64,000 nt of DNA from JBBQER01 sp038320885 (lineage in GTDB: Bacteria > Actinomycetota > Acidimicrobiia > IMCC26256 > PALSA-610). Where the stretch lies: positions 1-64,000 of the forward strand of contig JBBQER010000004.1 of NCBI GenBank assembly GCA_038320885.1, written 5' to 3'. Under the pieces are notes generated by a model. It was given only the letters and a program-made list of their open reading frames with translations. It had not been told where the DNA came from and did not search any database. The position numbers were made by a program, and so were the translations under genes. Each line of letters starts with the position of its first letter. Within the stretch, counting starts at the first letter, position 1. This document shows positions 43,451 through 51,847 of the stretch, piece by piece.

Positions 43451-44233
43451 ATGCGCGCATCGGTAACCAGCGGAACACCTCGAAGCAAGGTCCGCATCGT
43501 GCGGCGTTCGCTCGCGGCCGTCGCATTCATGCTCGTCGTCGGGGCCTGCGCGAGCTCCTCGCCGAAGGCGACTCCGAAGGCGACCTCGAAGGCGCCGGCT
43601 CCCACGACGATCGCGACGACCACCACGACCGTTCCCACGGTGCCCGGCGTCGGCCCGATCAAACTCGTGAGTGAGACCGGTGTCACATCTACACAGCTCC
43701 ACCGGGCCGAAGCGCTCATCGCCTCGACCTTCGCCGGCCTCAAGCGCTTCAAAACGCCGCAGGACGCCTACGCGTTGGGGTACCGATCGATCGGTGACGC
43801 CGTCACCGGCGACGAGCACTACGTCAATTGGTCCTACGCGAACGACGGTCACATTCTCGACCCGAACCGACCCGAGTCGGTCGTGTACGAAGTCAAGAAT
43901 GGTCAGCAGACCGCGGTCGCCGCGATGTACGCGCTGCCGCTCGGGAGCTCCTTCGCCGACGTGCCCGACGTCGGTGGCGCGCTCACGCAATGGCACGTGC
44001 ACCGGGACCTCTGCCTCACCGACGATCCGCAGCAGCGACTCGTCGTGGGCGTCACCTCCGAGGGCGGCGCGTGTCGCCCGGGCACCACGAAGGCGGGCGA
44101 CACTCCGATGCTGCACGTGTGGACGTTCCCGAATCCGTGCGGACCGTTCGCCGCGCTCGAGGGCATCGGCGCCGGCCAGGTTCCCCAGGGTCAGACCCGG
44201 AACTGCGACACGACCAACGCGTCGGTTCCGTAG
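43451..44233 (+). CDS. lipoprotein with a Trp-His-x-His motif, unknown function
   Basis: A 260-residue exported lipoprotein; the lipobox VVGACASSS follows a hydrophobic stretch at residues 17-31, then comes a Ser/Thr/Pro/Lys linker. The folded part begins about residue 70 (SETGVTSTQLHRAEALIAST). It carries TQWHVHRDLCL, then DTPMLHVWTFPNPCGPFAALEG and a final NCDT. The recurring His and Cys residues suggest a metal or copper site, but I know no confirmed function. ATG 43451 is ten bases after GGAAGC. A second lipoprotein follows 118 bases later on the same strand. Confidence 0.75.
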   Translation: MRASVTSGTPRSKVRIVRRSLAAVAFMLVVGACASSSPKATPKATSKAPAPTTIATTTTTVPTVPGVGPIKLVSETGVTSTQLHRAEALIASTFAGLKRFKTPQDAYALGYRSIGDAVTGDEHYVNWSYANDGHILDPNRPESVVYEVKNGQQTAVAAMYALPLGSSFADVPDVGGALTQWHVHRDLCLTDDPQQRLVVGVTSEGGACRPGTTKAGDTPMLHVWTFPNPCGPFAALEGIGAGQVPQGQTRNCDTTNASVP

Positions 44234-44351
44234 CCGGGCGGGGCGCTACGCGGGTCGCGGCCTGCGAATGCCCGCAGGGTGCAGATCAGTCGATCCGAGC
44301 CGATGGATAACGGTGACAGACGACGCCGGAAGCCAACGTCGGGAGGCCGAA

Positions 44352-45110
44352 ATGCATAGGGCGCGCGTTGCCGTGATCGTCGGGCTCGCGCTTTCCGTTG
44401 CCGGGTGCAGCGGCGGGAGCGACAAGAGCAGCCACCCCTCGTCGCAGACCTCCCGGACGTCGACGACGCCTTCGGCTCCGACGTCGACGACGGTCGGCGA
44501 TCTCAGCAACCCGGCGGTGCTGCGCCGAGTCTCCTGGCAGAACGGCGACCTGCGCGCGCCGTATCACCCCGTGCTCTTCCTCGGCGGCGATCAAGTCGGC
44601 GAGCAGGTGACCTTGGACATGTGCGGAGCGACCTTTCCGAGCGAGGTGCGTCGACGCGCTCGCCATCAGGTCGGTGTCGAACGGGCGCAGAAACGCTTGA
44701 GCGACATCTCCATCGAGGCCGTGCTGTACGACTTTCCCGCCGGCGCCGGTCAGGCAATGCGTGAGATCCGTGCCGCGAAGGCAAGCTGTCCGAGCGACTA
44801 CGTGAATTCGCGCGTCGCCGGTGTTCCCGCGCTGCGATTCCGGTTCGCGCCCGCGCCCGACTCATCCTGGCCCAAGGTCGACGGTGTGGACCGGTTCGCA
44901 ATAGACGCCACGGTCAACGACCAGGCGGGTACCACCAAGCACATCGACCTCGTGTACCTGCAGCGCGGCCGTTTGCTCGTCGCGTTCTACTCCGATCCGC
45001 AAGCCCGGGCCACCGCACTGACGCGCTCCCTCCGGGCCTTCACCAGGGTCCTCGCCCAGCGCATGGCCGCGCTCCCCGCGAAGGTCGTCAACAACACTGT
45101 CGAGGCGTAG
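44352..45110 (+). CDS. lipoprotein, unknown function
   Basis: A 252-residue exported lipoprotein. The signal MHRARVAVIVGLALSVAGCSG has a lipobox at Cys19, then a long Ser/Thr/Pro linker, then a globular domain with TLDMCGATFPSEVRRRARHQ, LYDFPAGAGQAMREIRAAK and IDLVYLQRGRLLVAF. Two cysteines (near residues 98 and 146) may pair. ATG 44352 has GGGAGG six bases upstream. I do not recognise a domain; the fold resembles a sensor-type lipoprotein (PknH-like), but that is only a guess. It lies tail to tail with the FtsX exporter gene. Confidence 0.7.
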   Translation: MHRARVAVIVGLALSVAGCSGGSDKSSHPSSQTSRTSTTPSAPTSTTVGDLSNPAVLRRVSWQNGDLRAPYHPVLFLGGDQVGEQVTLDMCGATFPSEVRRRARHQVGVERAQKRLSDISIEAVLYDFPAGAGQAMREIRAAKASCPSDYVNSRVAGVPALRFRFAPAPDSSWPKVDGVDRFAIDATVNDQAGTTKHIDLVYLQRGRLLVAFYSDPQARATALTRSLRAFTRVLAQRMAALPAKVVNNTVEA

Positions 45111-45140
45111 CCACGTCCATTCGCCTCATCAATTCCATCG

Positions 45141-47645
45141 TCAGTCGAGCGCGGTGCGCGCGACCGCTGACGGTTCCCGTCCGCTGACGACCCAACCGGC
45201 GGCCGCCGCGAGGAGCGGGAGGCCGATCAGCATCACCGTGAGGTGGCTGAGCGGCACGTGCTTCAGTGGGTCGAGATCGCTGAGGTAGCCCGCGACGAGC
45301 GCGAGGTAGGCGGCCAGCGCGCCGAGCAGAACACCGAGCAGGGCGAGGGCGCCCGCCGTAACGGCCGTGATCATGCGGCGCGTGTTGCTGGTCGCGCCGG
45401 TTGCGGTCAGCGTGCGCAGGTCGCGCCCGGATTCGCTGCGGATCAGGCCGACCGTCATCGCGAGGATGGCGAGCGCGAGCAGCATCCCGGCCAGCGTGGC
45501 CACGGTGCGCGTCGTCCCCAGCCCGCGTTGGGTGTCTCGGGCTTCGATCGTGAGCCCGGCGTGCGCCGCGACGTCGCGCGCGGCCGCGAGCTGAGCGTTC
45601 GTGAGGGGCTTCGTCGTCTCGACGAGCCACCCCATGGTCACCTGCGTCAAGCCGAGGCGCCGCATCGCCTCCCGCGTGATGAACGACCGCGGAACCGAGC
45701 TGTAACCTGATGTCTCGATGTGCGCGACGCGGATGCTCGCCGTCACGCGCGGCGCGGGGCGCGCACTCTTGCCCGGGGCGGTGCCGGCGAAGACCTTGCC
45801 GGCGCCGACATAGAGCGTCCCGCGTTGCGCGGTGAGCACGTCGGCATTCGGCACGATTTCGGAAGACTTGACGCCGGCATACGCGAGCAGCTCCGGCGTC
45901 GCGACGTACAGCGGCCCCTGGCCGCGGACTGTGTGGGCGTCGATCGGACGGACCAGCTCCGCCGGCGGGCGAACGACGGTGCCGTCGTCGAGTTGTTCCG
46001 TCGCAGACGAAGCCGCGACGTCGAGGCGCAGAACAGTCTTGGGGTCGAGCGCGCGCGTGATGCGGTCGACGTCATTGCGCCGGGCGGCAACGTCGGCGGC
46101 CGCCGGCGGCGTGGGCGCGAATCGGGCACCGGCCCTCACGACGAGCTGCCGGTTCGACAGATTGCCCTCCGCGGCGGCGTGCTCGGCCCCCGTCGCGATG
46201 ACGATGATCGCAACGGCGATGCCAAGTCCGACGCCGATCGCGGCGAGTGCCGATGCCGACCGGGCCCGGTACCGGCTGAGATCGCGGAGCGCGAGCCGGG
46301 CCGCGATCGGCAACCGCGAACCCGCGGCGGCCAGCGTCCGGATCGCGAGTGGACCGATGAGCAGCACCGCCAGGACGATCGCCACGACACCGGCGAGCAG
46401 CAGCGGCAGGTTCGCGTGATCCTGCTTGGTGTCGACTCCCGTGGCGAGACAGACGAAACCGACGAGGGCGAAGAGCGCGGCCACGGCCGCGGGCCGGCGC
46501 GTCGACTTCGCGATCGGAGGTCGCGCCGACAGCGCGTCGGTGATCGGCACGCGCGCGGTCGTACGGGCGGGCCACCACGCCGCGGCCGTCGCGGTGGCGA
46601 CCGCCAGCAGCATGCCGGCCGCGATGAGCCACCAGGGAACGTCGAACCGCTCTATCCGGTGGCCGGCCGGCGTCTCCAGCCACGCGGCGGACCCGAGCCA
46701 CGCGACGAGCGCGACACCCGCACCGATCGCCGCGGAAACGACACCGACCACCGCGCCGTTGATCAACATCACCAGTCGGAGGTGACGCGCCGTCGCGCCG
46801 ATCGCGGCGAGCATGCCGAGTTGACGGGTTCGGCGCTGCGCGACGGCGACGAACCCGGCCGTCGCGACGAGCCCGACCAGGAGGAGCGCGACCGTCGACA
46901 TCCCCAGCACCAGTGCGGCCCCGGCCGTGCGTTCGGTTGCGCCGCGATACTCGAAGCGACCGCCGCCGACGCTCCGGCAGATGTCGCACTGCCGGCCGGC
47001 GTCGCCATGACGTGTGCCGGCGCTGGTATGAGCCAGGACGGTCACGGTGGAGATGCGCGCGGGTGGAGTCGACACCAACGCGAACTCGTCGTTCAGATCG
47101 GCCGGGTTCTCCACGATGCCGACGACGGTTCGGCGCACGCCCCCGAGATCGACCGCGTGCCCGAGGCTCGCACGGAACAGGTCGGCGACGTGATCGGTGA
47201 CGGCAACTTCTCCGGAGCGGTCCGGATAGCGACCGGCGCGCAACGCGACCATCGCCGCGCCGTACCGCCCGTGCGGGTTTTGGTCGCGAACCTCGACCGT
47301 GTCGACCGAACCGGGAAGGGGAACGTTCGCGCGCTCGATGACGTCGACCGTGCCGAACATCTTGGTGAGCGTCGCGATGTCGTGCCGCAACGTGGCCGGA
47401 TCGGAAACCGTGAGTTGGACGCGAACATCGGCGGTTCCGAAGTCGGCGTTGTTCGACGGAATCATGTTGTAAGCAGCCGTGGCGCCGAAGATGACCGCGG
47501 CGATCGCGAAGGTCAGCAGCGCGAGCACGAGAACCTGTTGGCGCCATTCGCGCCGGAACAGCCGCCATGCCCATCGGGCAATCGCGCGCCGGGCCGGCAC
47601 GCCCCCGTTCGCGGATCTTTCGCCCGGCGGTCTCTCACTCGCCAT
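45141..47645 (-). CDS. FtsX-type ABC transporter permease (two MacB/FtsX cores)
   Basis: An 834-residue permease. An N-terminal helix (WRQQVLVLALLTFAIAAVIFG) precedes a large extracytoplasmic domain of ~200 residues. Two FtsX membrane cores follow (VALLLVGLVATAGFVAVAQRR and, near the C-terminus, TVATLAGMLLALAILAMTVG), each with cytosolic loops. This is the architecture of MacB/LolC-type exporters that act by mechanotransmission rather than transport. ATG 47645 overlaps the stop of the ATPase gene by one base (TGATG). The open frame above it is antisense to the ATPase. It works with the ATPase at 47645-48376 under the PadR regulator. Confidence 0.88.
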   Translation of the reverse strand: MASERPPGERSANGGVPARRAIARWAWRLFRREWRQQVLVLALLTFAIAAVIFGATAAYNMIPSNNADFGTADVRVQLTVSDPATLRHDIATLTKMFGTVDVIERANVPLPGSVDTVEVRDQNPHGRYGAAMVALRAGRYPDRSGEVAVTDHVADLFRASLGHAVDLGGVRRTVVGIVENPADLNDEFALVSTPPARISTVTVLAHTSAGTRHGDAGRQCDICRSVGGGRFEYRGATERTAGAALVLGMSTVALLLVGLVATAGFVAVAQRRTRQLGMLAAIGATARHLRLVMLINGAVVGVVSAAIGAGVALVAWLGSAAWLETPAGHRIERFDVPWWLIAAGMLLAVATATAAAWWPARTTARVPITDALSARPPIAKSTRRPAAVAALFALVGFVCLATGVDTKQDHANLPLLLAGVVAIVLAVLLIGPLAIRTLAAAGSRLPIAARLALRDLSRYRARSASALAAIGVGLGIAVAIIVIATGAEHAAAEGNLSNRQLVVRAGARFAPTPPAAADVAARRNDVDRITRALDPKTVLRLDVAASSATEQLDDGTVVRPPAELVRPIDAHTVRGQGPLYVATPELLAYAGVKSSEIVPNADVLTAQRGTLYVGAGKVFAGTAPGKSARPAPRVTASIRVAHIETSGYSSVPRSFITREAMRRLGLTQVTMGWLVETTKPLTNAQLAAARDVAAHAGLTIEARDTQRGLGTTRTVATLAGMLLALAILAMTVGLIRSESGRDLRTLTATGATSNTRRMITAVTAGALALLGVLLGALAAYLALVAGYLSDLDPLKHVPLSHLTVMLIGLPLLAAAAGWVVSGREPSAVARTALD

Positions 47646-48376
47646 CAGGGGCGGGGACTCCGGCTCGGCTCGAGGAGCGACTCCGGGCCCGGCGGCGGCG
47701 CCGTCTGGTCGACGACGTGGCCGTCGCGCAGGAACACGACGCGATCGGCCCACGACGCGAGTTGCGCGTCATGCGTCACGACGACGCCCGCCACCCCGTT
47801 CTTGCAGGCCGCGCGCAACAGACGCATCACCGCCTCGCCGTTGATCGAATCGAGCGCGCCCGTGGGCTCGTCGGCCAGCAACAAGCGGCGATCGCCGACG
47901 ATCGCCCGCGCGATCGCGACGCGTTGCCGCTCGCCACCCGAGAGCTCGTCGGGAAACCGATCGGCGAGCTCGGCGGCGTCGAGCTTCCCCAGTGCCTCGA
48001 GACCGGCCGCGTGCGCAGATTTGATGCCGACACCGTCGAGCTCCAATGGCAGCGCGACGTTCTCGACGGCATTGAGCCCGGCGAGGAGGTTGAAGTCCTG
48101 GAAGACGTATCCGATGGTGCGGCGCCGCATCCGCGCCCGATCGTTGCGCGACATCGACGAGAACACGGAGCCGTCCACCACCACCTCGCCCGAGCTCGAC
48201 TCCTCGAGACTCCCGGCGATCGTCAGCAGCGTGCTCTGTCCCGAGCCGCTCGGGCCCATGATCGCCACGAGCTCGCCGGCGCGGACCGAAAGATCGACGG
48301 CTCGAAGTGCATGCACCTCGAACGGCTCCTCTCCGTAGACCTTCGACACCTGTCGCATCTCGAGGAGACTGCTCAT
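47645..48376 (-). CDS. ABC transporter ATP-binding protein (MacB-like) with Gln in Walker A
   Basis: A 243-residue ATPase partner of the FtsX permease. The signature LSGGERQRVAIARAI, Walker B LLLADEPTGALDS and H-loop VVVTHDAQLASW are all intact. The P-loop reads GPSGSGQST: residue 47 is Gln (CAG) instead of the near-invariant Lys. That is a single-base difference and should prevent normal ATP hydrolysis if real. The DNA shows CTG at 48236-48238 on the forward strand. ATG 48376 overlaps the PadR stop as ATGA. If not a sequencing error, it suggests an inactive or differently regulated exporter. Confidence 0.88.
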   Translation of the reverse strand: MSSLLEMRQVSKVYGEEPFEVHALRAVDLSVRAGELVAIMGPSGSGQSTLLTIAGSLEESSSGEVVVDGSVFSSMSRNDRARMRRRTIGYVFQDFNLLAGLNAVENVALPLELDGVGIKSAHAAGLEALGKLDAAELADRFPDELSGGERQRVAIARAIVGDRRLLLADEPTGALDSINGEAVMRLLRAACKNGVAGVVVTHDAQLASWADRVVFLRDGHVVDQTAPPPGPESLLEPSRSPRP

Positions 48377-48981
48377 CGCCGCGCTCGCGTGGACTGCGGT
48401 TGCGTGGGCTCCCGTTGCGCGGGCTCGGCGATCGGAGCCGGTTCGAGCCTTCGAGCCCTGGCGCCGGGAGCGGGCTCGCGCTGCAGACGGGCGTCGGCCG
48501 AGTCGAGCCAACGGATGACGCTGTCGAGCCGGTAGATCTCGGCGTCGGCCACGAGCGTCAGCGCGAGATCGTCGTCGGCCGCGTCTTCCTTCAAGCGCGT
48601 GTAGCGCTGCATGAGCTCGATCAGATGCCGGCGGTGAGCCTGGACGAGCTCGGAGACGTTCACTCCCGGAACGCGCAACGCCACGAGCACTTTGATCACC
48701 AGCTCGTCGCGCGGCGGCGCCGTGTCGCTGGGGGTGCGGAGCCAGGTCGAAAGCTCCGAGCTCCCCGCGGCCGTGATCCGGAAGTGCTTCTGCGGCCCGG
48801 GCTCGTCACCGCCGTCGGACTCGACGAAGGTGTCGCGTTCGAGACGTTGGAGCGTCGTGTACACCTGGCCCACGTTGAGGGGCCACACGTCGCCGGTTCG
48901 AGCCTCGAACTCGTCGCGCAGCTGGAGCCCGTACTTGGGCCCCTCGCTCAACAGCGCGAGCAGGGCATGACGCACGCTCAC
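48373..48981 (-). CDS. PadR-family transcriptional regulator
   Basis: A 202-residue regulator. The winged helix is residues 1-75 (VRHALLALLSEGPKYGLQL, NVGQVYTTLQRLERDTFVES, PQKHFRITAAGSSELSTWL). A helical C-terminal dimerization domain follows and then a Pro/Arg-rich tail. PadR proteins repress neighbouring exporters and dissociate on binding a drug or phenolic ligand. GTG 48981 is first in the coupled operon PadR-ATPase-permease (ATGA, then TGATG). Palindromes at 48999-49011 and 49017-49026 are probable autoregulatory operators. Confidence 0.9.
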   Translation of the reverse strand: MSVRHALLALLSEGPKYGLQLRDEFEARTGDVWPLNVGQVYTTLQRLERDTFVESDGGDEPGPQKHFRITAAGSSELSTWLRTPSDTAPPRDELVIKVLVALRVPGVNVSELVQAHRRHLIELMQRYTRLKEDAADDDLALTLVADAEIYRLDSVIRWLDSADARLQREPAPGARARRLEPAPIAEPAQREPTQPQSTRARR

Positions 48982-48998
48982 CGGGAGGATCCTGAGAA

Positions 48999-49026
48999 CA
49001 TACGCAGTATGCTACTCGGTATACCG
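48999..49026. promoter_or_regulatory. two palindromes upstream of padR (probable operator)
   Basis: CATACGCAGTATG (48999-49011) is a perfect 5+5 dyad, and CGGTATACCG (49017-49026) is a perfect 10-bp palindrome. They lie 18-45 bases upstream of the regulator's start codon. PadR regulators bind such AT-centred dyads over their own promoter. The ATAC/GTAT element is shared by both. TATACC on the minus strand could be the -10 box. Confidence 0.5.
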
Positions 49027-49053
49027 CGTCTCGTAAACCCCCGGCTCGGGCGG

Positions 49054-49941
49054 TTACCCGAAGCGAACGATCGAGAGCAAGCCTGCGGCTAGGCAGTAAA
49101 TGGCGAAGGGCAGGAGGTTGCGGGTCTCGAAGAACCGCATGAGGAACCGGACCGATGCGTAGGCCGCCAGGCCGGCGAAGACACTCCCGACCAGGGCCTG
49201 ACTTCGGATCCCGTCGCCGAGGGGGCCGGTGAGGTCGGGGATCTTGTAGACGCCGGCCGCGAAGATGATCGGCGTCGCCAGGAGGAACGAGAAGCGCGCC
49301 GCGTCTTCGTGGTCGAGGCCGCGCAGGAGTCCGGCCACCATCGTGATGCCCGAACGGCTGATGCCCGCGAACAACGACCCGATCTGCGCGACGCCCACCG
49401 CGCCCGCTTCCTTGAAACCGAGCGTGTCGAGGCGCCGGCCTTCTTCGCTCTCGCTCCGCACCGCCGGATGTTGCGCGACGAGGTTGCGGACCGCACCTCG
49501 GCGGCGAATTCGTTCTCCGCCGAGCAAGATCACGCCGTTGACCGTCAAGAAGATCGCGGCGGCGAGGGGCTTGGCGAAGAGCGTCCGCAGCGAATGCTCC
49601 AGCGCGAGGCCGGTGAGTCCCACGGGGACAGTCGCCACGATCAACAGCCACGCCATGCGTTCGTCCGGCGTCTCGAGTCGGCGCGTACGCAGCGTGCGCA
49701 GGAATCCGCGAATGAGGCGGACCCAGTCTTCCCGGAAGTACACGGTCAGCGCGATCGCGGTCGCGACGTGCAACGCGACGACGAACGCAAGGTAGAATGA
49801 CTCACCGGCCGACTGCGCGGTCACGAGGTGATCCCAACCGAGCCAGGCCGGCACCAACACCGAATGGCCCAGGCTCGAGATCGGGAACAGCTCGGTGACG
49901 CCTTGCAACAGGCCGATCACGATGGCCTGGAAGTAGCTCAC
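49054..49941 (-). CDS. uppP: undecaprenyl-diphosphatase (BacA/UppP family)
   Basis: A 295-residue integral membrane protein. The active-site motifs are TELFPISSLGHSVL near residue 18 (usual form ExxxPISSxxH) and AGISRSGITMVAG near residue 190 (usual PGxSRSGxT; here Ala replaces the Pro). About eight membrane helices are predicted. It recycles undecaprenyl diphosphate to the monophosphate carrier for peptidoglycan and exopolysaccharide. GTG 49941 overlaps the small protein gene as GTGA. It ends the operon COG4280-like / small protein / UppP. Confidence 0.93.
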   Translation of the reverse strand: MSYFQAIVIGLLQGVTELFPISSLGHSVLVPAWLGWDHLVTAQSAGESFYLAFVVALHVATAIALTVYFREDWVRLIRGFLRTLRTRRLETPDERMAWLLIVATVPVGLTGLALEHSLRTLFAKPLAAAIFLTVNGVILLGGERIRRRGAVRNLVAQHPAVRSESEEGRRLDTLGFKEAGAVGVAQIGSLFAGISRSGITMVAGLLRGLDHEDAARFSFLLATPIIFAAGVYKIPDLTGPLGDGIRSQALVGSVFAGLAAYASVRFLMRFFETRNLLPFAIYCLAAGLLSIVRFG

Positions 49942-50189
49942 GCGTGTTCGCCGGTCGGCTTCTCCGAGGACTCGAGCGCCTCGAGCCGGCGATGGACTCG
50001 CAGCGCCCGCCACAACGACGCTCCCAGCGCGCCGGCCACGCAGGCCGGCAGCACCGGCCACGCGTTCCACCCGTTGTGCGATACGAGCGCGGTGAACGCG
50101 ACCGCGACAACGACGGCGACCGCGATCGTCCAATCGTCGCCGACGACGAAGTCGTACCAGAATCGTCCGAAGTTCCCGAGAAATTTCAT
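49938..50189 (-). CDS. small membrane protein
   Basis: An 83-residue protein with an aromatic start (MKFLGNFGRFWYDFVVGDDW) and two hydrophobic segments (TIAVAVVVAVAFTALVS; VLPACVAGALGASLWRAL). The short basic and acidic C-terminal tail ends SSEKPTGEHA. No family recognised, but it is coupled by ATGA and GTGA overlaps to both neighbours. This makes it a genuine gene and likely part of the same membrane complex or pathway as UppP and the polytopic protein upstream. Confidence 0.75.
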   Translation of the reverse strand: MKFLGNFGRFWYDFVVGDDWTIAVAVVVAVAFTALVSHNGWNAWPVLPACVAGALGASLWRALRVHRRLEALESSEKPTGEHA

Positions 50190-50926
50190 GTTGCGGCCAT
50201 CGCGAACGACGCGTCCGCTCGGCGCAGAACTGCGACGAAAGCGAACGACATGGCGACGACGAACGCGATCAACGCGATCAATGCCAAGTCTTTCCCCGGC
50301 CACGAGACGCCCGCTCCCTCCGCGCTCCAGAAGATTCCGAACGCGGTCAACATCACGCCGACGCCGAACTTCAAGGTGTTCTCGGGTACGCGCGTGAGCG
50401 GACCGTGCACGACGACACCGGCGATCAAGACCATGACCAGCGACGCACCGGCGCCCAGCGCGGCGACTCCGACGTTGTGCTGCGCTCCGCCGAACGTGAC
50501 GATGATGAAGGCGACCTCGAGACCTTCGAGAAACACGCCCTTGAAGGCGACGGTGAAGGCGTACCAGTCGAGCCTCGGACCCTTCTCGCTCGTCCCGAGC
50601 AACGCGATCTCGGCCTCGTAGATCGCTTCCTCGTCGTGCAGTGCTTTCAGGCCGCTCGCGCGCAGAATCGCCTTGCGCAACCACTGCAACCCGAAGATCA
50701 ACAAGAGCGCGCCGACGGCGACCCGCAGTGAGTCGATCGGAAGCTTCGCTAGCGCGGGACCGAGGGCGCCGATGATCGCAGTCAGCCCGCCCAGCGCGGC
50801 CGCGATCCCCCACGCTGCCGATCGCCATCCGCGCGTGACCGCGACCGCGAGCACGATCGTGAGCGCCTCGACCATCTCGACTGCGCACGCCAGGAAGGCG
50901 GCGGAAAAGAGCAGGAATGTATGCAT
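50186..50926 (-). CDS. polytopic membrane protein with paired acidic motifs (COG4280-like)
   Basis: A 246-residue protein with about six membrane helices. Two intramembrane acidic motifs are visible: AVEMVEALTIVLAVAVTRGW in the first helix and FLEGLEVAFIIVTFGGAQHN in the middle. The second resembles the REGLE motif of FTR1 iron permeases; a cation-transport function is possible but not shown. I recall similar uncharacterised proteins as COG4280, without certainty. ATG 50926 is the first gene of the coupled operon ending with UppP. It is divergent from an RpiR regulator with a palindrome between. Confidence 0.7.
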   Translation of the reverse strand: MHTFLLFSAAFLACAVEMVEALTIVLAVAVTRGWRSAAWGIAAALGGLTAIIGALGPALAKLPIDSLRVAVGALLLIFGLQWLRKAILRASGLKALHDEEAIYEAEIALLGTSEKGPRLDWYAFTVAFKGVFLEGLEVAFIIVTFGGAQHNVGVAALGAGASLVMVLIAGVVVHGPLTRVPENTLKFGVGVMLTAFGIFWSAEGAGVSWPGKDLALIALIAFVVAMSFAFVAVLRRADASFAMAAT

Positions 50927-50950
50927 ATTTGGCGCCTCGGGAGCGGCTTC

Positions 50951-50964
50951 GTAGCGTACACTAC
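50951..50964. promoter_or_regulatory. palindrome between the UppP operon and the RpiR gene
   Basis: GTAGCGTACACTAC has twelve of fourteen positions in dyad symmetry (GTAG-N-GTAC-N-CTAC). It lies in the 42-base divergent gap, five bases before the RpiR ATG and 25 before the other start. This is where an operator for an RpiR dimer would be expected, and it would control both directions. Confidence 0.4.
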
Positions 50965-50968
50965 AGGA

Positions 50969-51847
50969 ATGCAGCCTGAGGTAGCAAGTGCTACCAGCGA
51001 GCTCGAGGAGCGGCTGGCCCGCAGCGGGAACCTCGCGCCGGCCGAACGACGGGTCGCCGAGGGCCTGATCGAGTTCGGGCCGGAGGAGGCACTGCTGTCG
51101 GCGGCCGCGCTCGCGGTGCGGCTCGGGACGAGCGACGCAACGGTCGTTCGCACCGCGAAGGCGCTCGGTTACCGCGGGCTGGCAGATCTCCGCCGCGCGT
51201 TGGCTGTCCGCTCCCCCGAACCGCCGCTGGGCGAGCGACTGCGGCGCACGCTCGAGCAGGCGCCATCGGAAGAGATCCTCGCGGCCTCCATCGACCGCCA
51301 CCTCGTGGCGCTCGACGCGCTCAGCCGTGATGTGTCGTCACAACAATTCCAGGAGGCCGTCGCCGTGCTCGCGAGCAGCCGGCGCGTCGTGTGGCGCGGT
51401 GTCGGACCCTCGGCGCATCTCGCGTCGTACGCCGAGATTCTCAGCCAGAGGATCGGCAAGCCGAGCATCGCGCTCGTCCACACCGGCACGTCGTTCGCCG
51501 ACGAGCTCCTCGCGGTCGCGCCCGACGACGCGATCGTCGTGTTGGCGTACGGGCGATTCCAGTCACACGTGCGCGTGCTCCTCGACCGCGCCGCCGAGCT
51601 GGGCGCGCCGGTGATCCTGATCACCGACGCGCGTGGTCGGGTGCCCAACGGTGTGCACACAACGCTGCGCTGCGGTCGGGGTGCACCCGGGCTCTTCGCG
51701 AGCCACGGCGTCACACTCGTCGTGATCGAAGCGCTCGTGCTCGCGGTCGCCGCCAGCGACCGCGAGAAGTCAGACGCCGCCCTCGCCGTTCTGAACGAGC
51801 TGCGCGCGGAGCTGGCCGGACGGCGCATCGACGTCGACACGCCGTAG
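50969..51847 (+). CDS. MurR/RpiR-family transcriptional regulator
   Basis: A 292-residue regulator. The N-terminal HTH_6 domain covers residues 10-85 (LAPAERRVAEGLIEFGP, AALAVRLGTSDATVVRTAKALGYRGLADLR). The C-terminal SIS domain shows VVWRGVGPSAHLASYAEILSQRI and DDAIVVLAYGRFQSHVRVLLDRA, folds that bind phosphosugars such as MurNAc-6P. ATG 50969 has ACAGGA upstream. Its position divergent from the UppP operon suggests that a sugar phosphate from wall recycling may control carrier-lipid recycling; that is inference. The 3' end overlaps the convergent mannosyltransferase by 78 bases. Confidence 0.9.
   Translation: MQPEVASATSELEERLARSGNLAPAERRVAEGLIEFGPEEALLSAAALAVRLGTSDATVVRTAKALGYRGLADLRRALAVRSPEPPLGERLRRTLEQAPSEEILAASIDRHLVALDALSRDVSSQQFQEAVAVLASSRRVVWRGVGPSAHLASYAEILSQRIGKPSIALVHTGTSFADELLAVAPDDAIVVLAYGRFQSHVRVLLDRAAELGAPVILITDARGRVPNGVHTTLRCGRGAPGLFASHGVTLVVIEALVLAVAASDREKSDAALAVLNELRAELAGRRIDVDTP

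Noticed and set aside
45720..48338. 872-residue open frame on the plus strand
   Set aside because: It is antisense to the FtsX permease and ATPase genes; it has no domain and a biased Arg/Gly/Asp composition.
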